In this document: one piece after another, positions 1 to 5,644 of the stretch
How positions within the stretch are numbered: position 1 is the stretch's first letter
Layout of the letters: each line of letters begins with the position of its first letter
NCBI GenBank assembly: GCA_964593515.1
Contig: CAZQJH010000067.1
Location: forward strand, 1-8,874
Source: JAXJYR01 sp964593515
GTDB lineage: Bacteria; Bacillota_I; Bacilli_A; Erysipelotrichales; Erysipelotrichaceae
Direction: 5' to 3'
DNA length: 8,874 bases
Program-made: the position numbers and the translations under genes
Notes under the pieces: generated by a model
Database searches by the model: none
What the model was told of the DNA's origin: nothing
What the model saw: only the letters and a program-made list of their open reading frames with translations

Positions 1-1478
1 ATAATATATTTAATATCATCTTTATGTAAGTAAGCAATACTATTACTAAAAGAATATGTACCATTACTATTGGCTTGTTCAAACTGAACTTGGTAGAAAT
101 CACCACTTTTTTGACGGATAACCAAAGAATGTTCTTCACCTTTAGTTAGCTTTTGAATTACTTGGGCATTTTTACTACCTTTTGCATAAAGATTAGCTCC
201 ATTATCACTAATAGCTAAAGCATAAGCTTTATAATCTTTTTGTTTATCTTGATCAAATTGGAAATAGTATTGAGCAGCTTTTTCACCCCAATATGGATCA
301 GATGCATATTGGACATTCATACCACCATTTTTATTACCAAAATGGGAACCATGATATTGATAAGCATTAGGATTACTATATGATTTAGAAATATAATGTT
401 TAGCATGTGAATAAATACTATCTGAGATTAAAGAATAACCACTTGCACTATCAACATCTTCATCAAAAGCGGCATGACCAAATAAGTTATTACGTTCATA
501 AGCTAAAATACTACGACCATTACTACTTTCATTACAAGCTAAAGCTAACATCATAATCGCATTAGCTCCATATTGATTTTGATATTGGTAGAATGCTTCA
601 CTACCTTGCATAATTAATGATTGGGATAAATTATCATGAATTTGATTATGATCATTATCCATAAAACTATAAATAGTAGTTTTAAAACCTTTTTGGTTAA
701 TTAAATAATCTTCGAATTCTTCAAAACTATAATTAGTTAAAGAACGATGAGATAAATATTGATAATAGTTATAATAAGGTTCATCATGATTAGTGGCATG
801 ATCATGGGTATTGTTACGAACATCATCAATCATTTTCGTAAATGAATCATAAAAATAATGACCATCATAACTATAATAGTTAGTATTTTCTTCTAAACTA
901 GTTGGAGCTAGGGATAAAGCAATAATATTATTATAGCTATTACTAGTAGCATTTCCTTTAATATAATGATAAATAATATGATTATTTACTTTATACATAC
1001 TAACATTAGGTACTAAGGAAAGAGGATAAATATCAACATCATCGATATTTACATATCCTTTTACTGCTGATAATTCAAATGTAACTTGTTTAGTATCATG
1101 GTTATAATTAATAAACGAACCATCACCACCATAACAACCATTAGTATAACCAGCTTCACCATTTGCTGCATTAGTATAATTAGTATTAATGGTACAAGTA
1201 TTGTTACTTTTAAAGGCTACAATACCATATTCACATTGAAGATATGAAGTACCATAAGCAATACTTAGGTTATCATATTTATCAATATTGCTTTGGTAAT
1301 TTTTTAAAGCTTCATCATAAGTTTTATATGTTTCGATTAGTTTAAGGTCACCTTCATTATTAACATCAACCACTCGATATTGACGATCGTTTTTTAATAC
1401 TTCTTCTTTAGCTAAAGGAGTATTAATACTAGTGATAAATAATAATGATATGGTAACTAGTTGTATTAATTTTTTCAT
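1..1478 (-). CDS. Secreted GH73-type N-acetylglucosaminidase with SH3-like region (3' end beyond window)
   Basis: This is probably an exported peptidoglycan hydrolase that cleaves after N-acetylglucosamine during wall turnover. The reading frame gives 492 complete codons without a stop and runs off the left edge, so the C-terminus is missing. Residues 1-23 look like a signal peptide (MKK, then a hydrophobic stretch, ending near PLA-KEE). Residues 25-180 form a Tyr/Asn-rich domain that I do not recognise. Residues 285-410 resemble the glucosaminidase (Pfam Glucosaminidase, GH73) fold: ACNESSNGRS with the presumed catalytic Glu317, then RNNLFGHAAFD, and DPYWGEKAA near 394-402. Residues 418-492 look like a bacterial SH3 domain (NGANLYAKGS). 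The start at 1478 is chosen because AAAGGA lies about 8 bases upstream and the signal peptide begins there. It is transcribed divergently from deoD. The hydrolase class is fairly sure; the exact bond cleaved is inferred from the family. Confidence 0.85.
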   Translation of the reverse strand, partial: MKKLIQLVTISLLFITSINTPLAKEEVLKNDRQYRVVDVNNEGDLKLIETYKTYDEALKNYQSNIDKYDNLSIAYGTSYLQCEYGIVAFKSNNTCTINTNYTNAANGEAGYTNGCYGGDGSFINYNHDTKQVTFELSAVKGYVNIDDVDIYPLSLVPNVSMYKVNNHIIYHYIKGNATSNSYNNIIALSLAPTSLEENTNYYSYDGHYFYDSFTKMIDDVRNNTHDHATNHDEPYYNYYQYLSHRSLTNYSFEEFEDYLINQKGFKTTIYSFMDNDHNQIHDNLSQSLIMQGSEAFYQYQNQYGANAIMMLALACNESSNGRSILAYERNNLFGHAAFDEDVDSASGYSLISDSIYSHAKHYISKSYSNPNAYQYHGSHFGNKNGGMNVQYASDPYWGEKAAQYYFQFDQDKQKDYKAYALAISDNGANLYAKGSKNAQVIQKLTKGEEHSLVIRQKSGDFYQVQFEQANSNGTYSFSNSIAYLHKDDIKYI

Positions 1479-1513
1479 AAGCAAAATCCTTTCTTTGTTA
1501 TCTATAATTATAC

Positions 1514-1541
1514 ATGATATAGCTTTCATTTTGTATAACAA
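1514..1541 (-). promoter_or_regulatory. Candidate promoter of the leftward wall hydrolase gene
   Basis: Read on the minus strand, TTGTTA (1541-1536) and TATCAT (1519-1514) are separated by 16 bases. A perfect TATAAT (1512-1507) lies just downstream but has no good -35 box at 17 bases. Either could be used. The resulting leader would be about 20-30 bases and contains the AAAGGA ribosome binding site. Confidence 0.35.
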
Positions 1542-1544
1542 AAT
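1528..1544. repeat. 17-bp inverted repeat in the divergent intergenic region (possible operator)
   Basis: The arms ATTTTGT and ACAAAAT match perfectly around a 3-base centre (ATA). The repeat covers the candidate -35 box of the leftward promoter and lies 13 bases before the -10 box of deoD. This is a suitable place for a shared operator. The A/T-rich arms make chance occurrence possible, and no regulator is identified. Confidence 0.35.
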
Positions 1545-1554
1545 ATCTAAGGTA

Positions 1555-1563
1555 TGTTATAAT
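1555..1563 (+). promoter_or_regulatory. Candidate extended -10 promoter element of deoD
   Basis: TGTTATAAT is a perfect extended -10 element (TG, one base, TATAAT). The best upstream -35-like hexamer, TTGTAT at 1531-1536, is 21 bases away, which is too far. If this promoter works, it relies on the extended -10. Transcription would start near 1570, giving a very short leader that carries the AAGGTGA ribosome binding site. Confidence 0.4.
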
Positions 1564-1584
1564 TTAAAAAAAGAAGGTGATTAT

Positions 1585-2319
1585 ATGGCAAGTGCTCATA
1601 ATGAAGCTAATAAAGGAGACATCAGTAAAATTGTTTTAATGAGTGGTGATCCATTAAGAATTAAATATATTGCCGATAATTATTTAACCGATGTTGTTTG
1701 TTTTAATAGCGTTCGTAATATGTATGGATATCGTGGTACTTATCAAGGAATTGATATTTCTTTAATGGGTAGTGGAATGGGAATGCCTAGTATGGGTATT
1801 TATGCTTATGAATTGTTTAATTTTTATGATGTTGAGGTGATAATTAGGATTGGGAGTGCTGGTTCGTATACGGATGAATTGAATGTTCGTGATTTATTGT
1901 TAGTAAGTGAATCATATAGTGAATCTAATTTTGCTTATCAACAAAATGGAAGTTTAAAACATCTTATGTATCCAAGTAAGCAAGTAAATGAAGTAATAAA
2001 AGGATGTAGTAAGAAATTAGGTTTAAATTTAGTTGAAGGACGTATTCATAGTAGTGATGTTTTTTATTATGCCCAAGGTTATGAAGTTAATGAACGTATG
2101 TATCAAGAACATCATTGTTTAGCCGTAGAAATGGAAAGCTTTGCCTTATTTAGTATAGCTAAACAATGTGGAAAACATGCAGCATGTATCCTAACAATTT
2201 CTGATTCATTAGTCAGTAAAGAAGAATTAGCAGCTAGTGAGCGTGAAAGTGGATTTAAGCAAATGATTAATTTAGCTTTAGAAAGTGCTAAAGAAATGCT
2301 GGTTGCACAAGCTAATTGA
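1585..2319 (+). CDS. deoD: Purine nucleoside phosphorylase, DeoD type
   Basis: It catalyses reversible phosphorolysis of purine (deoxy)nucleosides to the free base and (deoxy)ribose 1-phosphate, a cytosolic salvage step. The protein has 244 residues, close to the 235-240 usual for the hexameric DeoD family. Residues known from E. coli DeoD are in place: His5, Gly21 and Arg25 in MSGDPLRIKYIA, Arg44, Arg88 in IIRIGSAGS, Glu182-Met183-Glu184 in VEMES, the catalytic Ser206-Asp207 in TISD, and Arg220. The frame is open upstream to an ATG at 1432, but that extension crosses the promoter region. ATG 1585 is chosen because GAAGGTGA precedes it and the family's N-terminus (MA..H) begins there. It is followed 40 bp later by metY with no terminator between, so the two are probably co-transcribed. 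No other deo genes are nearby. Confidence 0.94.
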   Translation: MASAHNEANKGDISKIVLMSGDPLRIKYIADNYLTDVVCFNSVRNMYGYRGTYQGIDISLMGSGMGMPSMGIYAYELFNFYDVEVIIRIGSAGSYTDELNVRDLLLVSESYSESNFAYQQNGSLKHLMYPSKQVNEVIKGCSKKLGLNLVEGRIHSSDVFYYAQGYEVNERMYQEHHCLAVEMESFALFSIAKQCGKHAACILTISDSLVSKEELAASERESGFKQMINLALESAKEMLVAQAN

Positions 2320-2359
2320 ATGTGCTAAAATTTTAAAAGTGAAAGTTGAGGAATGCAAA

Positions 2360-3637
2360 ATGAATAATAGTTATGGTTTTGAAACATTACAAATTCATGC
2401 TGGACAAAAAGTTGATCCAGCTACTAAAGCAACAGGAATGCCTTTATATTTATCAAATGCTTTTACATTTGATGATGCTGATCAAGCAGCTCGTATTTTT
2501 GCTTTAGAAGAAGGTGGATATTTCTATTCACGTTTATCTAATCCAACCGTTGATGCTTTACAAGAAAGAATGGCTGCATTAGATGGTGGAGTATCAGCAG
2601 TAGCCTTTTCATCAGGAACAGCAGCTATTATGGGAATGATTATGACTGTTTGTGAAAGTGGTGATGAAATTGTAGCCGCTAATAACTTATATGGAGGAAC
2701 AATTGGAGCTTTATCAGGAACAATGGTGGGAATGGGATTTAAATCTCACTTTGTTGATCCACGTGATTTACAAGCTTTAGAAGCAGCAATTAATGATAAA
2801 ACGAAAATGATTTTTGTGGAATCAGTAGGAAATCCAAATGGTGATATGTTGGATTTTGAAGCAATTAGTGCTATTGCGAAAAAATATGGTATTTTATTTG
2901 TTGTTGATAATACAACACCAACCCCATACTTATTTAAACCAATTCAATATGGAGCTGATTTAGTTGTCTATTCAACAACTAAATATTTAGCTGGACATGG
3001 TAATGTGATGGGTGGAATTGTCGTTGATTCTGGTAACTTTAATTGGAAAGATAATCCACGTTATCCATTATTTAATAATCCAGATAAAGCATATCATGAT
3101 ATTGTATATGCTGATTTAGGTCCTAGTGCTTTTGCAACTAAAGCAATTGCGAAAACATTAAGAGATTTAGGTGGATGTATGTCACCATTTAATGCTTATA
3201 TGACTTTATTAGGATTAGAAACATTATCATTAAGAATGAAAAAACACGTGGAAAATGCACGTGCTTTAGCTAAATTCTTAAATGAATGTGAAGATGTAGC
3301 TTGGGTAAGTTATGCTGAATTAGAAGGAAATCCTAACTATGAATTAGCTAAAAAATATTTCCCTAATGGATTTGGAGGATTATATACTTTTGGTGTTAAA
3401 GGTGGTGTTGAAGGAGGTAAAACCGTAATTAATAATATTGAATTATTTATTCATGTTACTAACTTTGCTGACTCAAGATCATTATTAACTCATCCTGCTA
3501 GTACAACACATGCACAAATGAGTGAAGAAGAACGTTTAGCTGGAGGAGTAAAACAAGAAACAATTAGAATGTCAGTTGGTTTAGAAGATGTTGAAGATTT
3601 AATAGCTGATTTAAAACAAGCTTTTTCTAAGATTTAA
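2360..3637 (+). CDS. metY: O-acetylhomoserine sulfhydrylase (PLP-dependent Cys/Met metabolism enzyme)
   Basis: It probably makes homocysteine from O-acetylhomoserine and sulfide (or methionine from methanethiol) in the cytosol. The protein has 425 residues, the usual length for MetY and longer than the roughly 380-400 of MetB/MetC or methionine gamma-lyase. It opens with FETLQIHAGQ, and has YSRLSNPT (56-63) for cofactor phosphate binding across the dimer, SSGTAA (84-89), Asp183 in VVDNTT, the PLP-binding Lys208 in STTKYLAGHGN, the HPASTTHAQ segment (378-386) and Arg404 in IRMSVGLED. The frame stays open upstream to 2285, overlapping the end of deoD. ATG 2360 is chosen because TTGAGGA precedes it and the conserved N-terminus starts there. 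I see no SAM riboswitch or T-box ahead of it. It ends at a terminator. A methionine gamma-lyase activity is a less likely alternative. Confidence 0.92.
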   Translation: MNNSYGFETLQIHAGQKVDPATKATGMPLYLSNAFTFDDADQAARIFALEEGGYFYSRLSNPTVDALQERMAALDGGVSAVAFSSGTAAIMGMIMTVCESGDEIVAANNLYGGTIGALSGTMVGMGFKSHFVDPRDLQALEAAINDKTKMIFVESVGNPNGDMLDFEAISAIAKKYGILFVVDNTTPTPYLFKPIQYGADLVVYSTTKYLAGHGNVMGGIVVDSGNFNWKDNPRYPLFNNPDKAYHDIVYADLGPSAFATKAIAKTLRDLGGCMSPFNAYMTLLGLETLSLRMKKHVENARALAKFLNECEDVAWVSYAELEGNPNYELAKKYFPNGFGGLYTFGVKGGVEGGKTVINNIELFIHVTNFADSRSLLTHPASTTHAQMSEEERLAGGVKQETIRMSVGLEDVEDLIADLKQAFSKI

Positions 3638-3643
3638 AAATTA

Positions 3644-3676
3644 ATCATTGTCGCATCAAGCGGCAATGATTTTTTT
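3644..3676 (+). terminator. Rho-independent terminator of the deoD-metY unit
   Basis: An 11-bp stem (ATCATTGTCGC with GCGGCAATGAT, one G-U pair) encloses the loop ATCAA and is followed by six Ts. It begins seven bases after the metY stop codon. Confidence 0.9.
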
Positions 3677-3684
3677 ATTTAAAA

Positions 3685-3715
3685 GCAAAAAAAAATCAAC
3701 ACTTTCGTGTTGATT
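3685..3715 (-). terminator. Rho-independent terminator of tRNA-Ser (possibly bidirectional)
   Basis: A 9-bp stem (AATCAACAC with GTGTTGATT) carries a 4-base loop. On the minus strand it is followed by a run of T (the plus-strand A run at 3687-3695), so it ends the tRNA transcript. It lies 10 bases past the tRNA 3' end. The plus-strand side also has a short T-rich tail, so it could act as a backup terminator for metY. Confidence 0.85.
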
Positions 3716-3725
3716 AATTTTTAAA

Positions 3726-3816
3726 TGGCGGAGTAGGAGAGATTTGAACTCTCGCGCCAGTTTCCCGACCTATACCCTTAGCAGGGGCACCTCTTCAGCC
3801 TCTTGAGTACTACTCC
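3726..3816 (-). tRNA. tRNA-Ser, anticodon GCU
   Basis: The 91-base gene folds as a class II tRNA. The acceptor arms GGAGTAG (5' end at 3816) and CTACTCC (3736-3730) pair perfectly. The discriminator is G and CCA is encoded. The anticodon stem TGCCC/GGGTA carries the loop CTGCTAA, giving anticodon GCU (plus-strand agc at 3780-3782), which reads the serine codons AGC and AGU. A long variable arm follows, as expected for serine. The T arm is GAGAG-TTCAAAT-CTCTC. It is a single tRNA gene with its own promoter and terminator. Confidence 0.97.
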
Positions 3817-3847
3817 ATCTGAAATGTTTATCGCTTAATGCCTGTAT

Positions 3848-3876
3848 ATAATATCACATAGAAAAGTAGATTGCAA
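3848..3876 (-). promoter_or_regulatory. Sigma-A-type promoter of tRNA-Ser
   Basis: On the minus strand, TTGCAA (3876-3871) and TATTAT (3853-3848) are exactly 17 bases apart. Transcription would start near 3841, about 25 bases before the mature tRNA 5' end. Confidence 0.8.
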
Positions 3877-3975
3877 GTACTTTTTTTATTTTTTGCATAA
3901 AGTTTGTTTGATAATCAAAATAATTTTAAAAAATAAGGTTTAAATACGAATAATAAATAGAAAGTAGGTGATAAG

Positions 3976-4407
3976 ATGTACAAAACGATAAAAGTTTTAT
4001 TGGCAGTAAATAAACAGCAAGGTAAAGTATTAAAACGATATACGCAAGGATATCGTTTTGAAATAGCTAGATTGTGCCATAGTAATAAAAGGATGGAAGT
4101 AGATCATTTTATCCATGATAAAAGTCGCTGGTATGTAGTAAAACAAGTAAAAGCATATCGTGAAAAACGAAAAAGTATAAATTTAGGGGAAATACGCTAT
4201 GCTATTTTTTCAGCCAATAGTTTTGTTTTTGATCAACGAAATATTATTTTATATTTTGGAGAAAGCTTTTATCTTGATAAATTATCCATTGCCATGAGTT
4301 TAGAGCGAAGTGAATATGAACTTATGTTACAACAAAGAATTTTGCGAATGGATTTAATATATGATGGAAATTGGTATGCAAATTTTCTGATTAGTGAGCG
4401 TGGGTGA
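3976..4407 (+). CDS. Hypothetical protein, 143 residues, basic
   Basis: I do not recognise this protein and assign no function. It starts at an ATG with AGGTGA seven bases upstream, so it is probably a real gene. Its first half is rich in Lys and Arg (for example KQVKAYREKRKS near 56-67), and the protein has no hydrophobic segment long enough to span a membrane, so it is probably cytosolic. The middle alternates aromatic and hydrophobic residues (YAIFSANSFVFDQRNIILYF) in a way that suggests beta strands. The later part (MSLERSEYELMLQQRILRM) looks helical. Codon use matches its neighbours. It lies between the divergent tRNA-Ser promoter and the promoter of the CobW operon. I see no convincing promoter or terminator of its own, so its transcript may run into the CobW operon. 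Confidence 0.7.
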   Translation: MYKTIKVLLAVNKQQGKVLKRYTQGYRFEIARLCHSNKRMEVDHFIHDKSRWYVVKQVKAYREKRKSINLGEIRYAIFSANSFVFDQRNIILYFGESFYLDKLSIAMSLERSEYELMLQQRILRMDLIYDGNWYANFLISERG

Positions 4408-4411
4408 TTTC

Positions 4412-4440
4412 TTGAATTAAGTCTAAACAAGTGGTATACT
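4412..4440 (+). promoter_or_regulatory. Sigma-A-type promoter of the CobW operon
   Basis: TTGAAT and TATACT are separated by exactly 17 bases. The predicted start near 4447 lies 19 bases before ATG 4466 and leaves room for the GAGGAG ribosome binding site (4451-4456). No inverted repeat resembling a Zur or Fur box is visible around it. Confidence 0.75.
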
Positions 4441-4465
4441 TTATGAGAGTGAGGAGATGATTGTA

Positions 4466-5641
4466 ATGACTAAAATTGATGTTATTTCTGGTTTTTTAGG
4501 AGCTGGAAAAACTACTTTTATAAAAAAATTAATTCAAGAAGCATATCAAGGTGAACAAGTTGTTTTAATTGAAAATGAATTTGGGGAAATTGGTGTTGAT
4601 GCTGGTTTCTTAAAAGATGCTGGAATTGAAATTAAAGAAATGAACTCAGGATGTATTTGTTGTAGCTTAGTTGGTGATTTTGCTTCATCATTAGCTAAAG
4701 TTGTGGAAGAATATCATCCAGACCGTATTGTTATCGAACCAAGTGGAGTAGGTAAATTATCGGATGTTGTTAAAGCTATTATGGATGTAAAAGAAGATTT
4801 AGCTTTTGAAATTAACTGTTTAAGTGTAGTAGTAGATGCGAAAAAAGCTAAAATGTATATGAAAAACTTTGGTGAATTCTTTAATAACCAAATTGAAAAT
4901 GCTACAACAGTTATTTTAAGTCGTACGCAAATGGTTAGCGAAGAAAAATTATCAGCAACCTTAGATTTGATTCGTGAATTAAATCCAAATGCTCATGTTG
5001 TAACTACTCCATGGGATCAATTAGATGGAAAAGATATCTTAAAAGTGATGCAAAATGAAGATGATTTAGCTGCCCAAATGATGGCTGAATGTCATCACCA
5101 TGAACATGATGAAGAATGTTGTTGTGGACATCACCACCATGAACATGATGAAGAATGTTGTGGACATCACCACCATGAACATGATGAAGAATGCTGTGGG
5201 CATCACCACCATGAACATGATGAAGAATGCTGTGGGCATCACCACCATGAACATGATGAAGAATGTTGTGGACATCATCACCATGAACATGATGAAGAAT
5301 GCTGTTGTGGACATCATCACCATGAACATGATGAAGAATGTGGTTGTGGACATCACCACCATGCTGATGAAGTATTTACTAGTTTAGGTGTTGAAACAAA
5401 TAAAACATATAGTAAAGCAAGATTAGAATCATTATTAAATGAATTAACTGATGAAAAATATGGACATATTTTAAGAGCGAAAGGAATGTTAGCTGATGAA
5501 AATGGGGTTTGGCATTACTTTGATTTTGTACCTGAAGAATTTGAAATTCGTGAAGGAAGTCCATGTTATACAGGAAGAATTTGTGTAATTGGTTCAGAAA
5601 TGGATGAAAAAGCAATTAAAGCTTTATTTGAAATGGAGTAA
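4466..5641 (+). CDS. CobW/COG0523-family GTPase with a His/Cys-rich metal-binding linker
   Basis: It is a G3E-family P-loop GTPase, probably a metallochaperone or metal-insertion factor in the cytosol. In order: Walker A GFLGAGKTT (9-17), ENEFGEIGVD (36-45), the metal-site motif GCICC (62-66), EPSGVGKLSD (91-100), and SRTQ (152-155) where many G proteins have NKxD. A linker at 210-299 contains only His, Cys, Asp, Glu and Gly. The CobW C-terminal domain (about 301-391) includes ILRAKG. At 391 residues it is longer than usual because of the linker. An in-frame ATG lies at 4457, but the ribosome binding site GAGGAG ends directly against it. ATG 4466 has a 9-base spacer and gives MTKIDVISG, typical for the family. 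The next gene starts 3 bp after its stop. COG0523 proteins serve zinc, cobalt or other metals. Zinc is my inference and is not shown by the sequence. Confidence 0.92.
   Translation: MTKIDVISGFLGAGKTTFIKKLIQEAYQGEQVVLIENEFGEIGVDAGFLKDAGIEIKEMNSGCICCSLVGDFASSLAKVVEEYHPDRIVIEPSGVGKLSDVVKAIMDVKEDLAFEINCLSVVVDAKKAKMYMKNFGEFFNNQIENATTVILSRTQMVSEEKLSATLDLIRELNPNAHVVTTPWDQLDGKDILKVMQNEDDLAAQMMAECHHHEHDEECCCGHHHHEHDEECCGHHHHEHDEECCGHHHHEHDEECCGHHHHEHDEECCGHHHHEHDEECCCGHHHHEHDEECGCGHHHHADEVFTSLGVETNKTYSKARLESLLNELTDEKYGHILRAKGMLADENGVWHYFDFVPEEFEIREGSPCYTGRICVIGSEMDEKAIKALFEME
5093..5362 (+). repeat. In-frame tandem repeat (36/39 bp units) encoding the metal-binding linker
   Basis: There are seven units plus a four-His tail. 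Unit starts are 5093, 5129, 5165, 5201, 5237, 5273 and 5312; the first five are 36 bp and the last two 39 bp. Each encodes roughly HHHHEHDEECCG. Units 3 and 4 are identical in DNA, as are units 2 and 5. The others differ by synonymous changes (tgt/tgc, gga/ggg, cac/cat), one extra Cys codon in units 1 and 6, and a Gly in place of a Cys in unit 7. All lengths are multiples of three, so copy number could change without breaking the frame. Confidence 0.97.
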
Positions 5642-5644
5642 TTT

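Noticed and set aside
1432..1584. N-terminal extension of DeoD starting at ATG 1432
   Set aside because: It overlaps the start of the leftward hydrolase gene and the promoter region, has no ribosome binding site, and is absent from the family. ATG 1585 has a good site.
2285..2359. N-terminal extension of MetY overlapping the end of deoD
   Set aside because: It has no ribosome binding site and its residues do not belong to the family. ATG 2360 follows TTGAGGA.
2320..2359. SAM riboswitch or T-box ahead of metY
   Set aside because: Only 40 bases separate the genes, too short for either, and no T-box or terminator hairpin is visible.
5093..5362. CRISPR array
   Set aside because: The repeats are contiguous, have no unique spacers and are in frame within a gene.
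5066..5387. Long open frames in other frames and on the minus strand across the linker repeat (repeating MNMMKNVV- and MFMVVM-type peptides)
   Set aside because: They arise only because the repeat unit is a multiple of three and lacks stops in several frames. They have no ribosome binding site and follow the CobW coding frame exactly.
5379..5615. Minus-strand open frame of 78 codons within the CobW gene
   Set aside because: It lies wholly inside the conserved CobW C-terminal domain and has no start signals.
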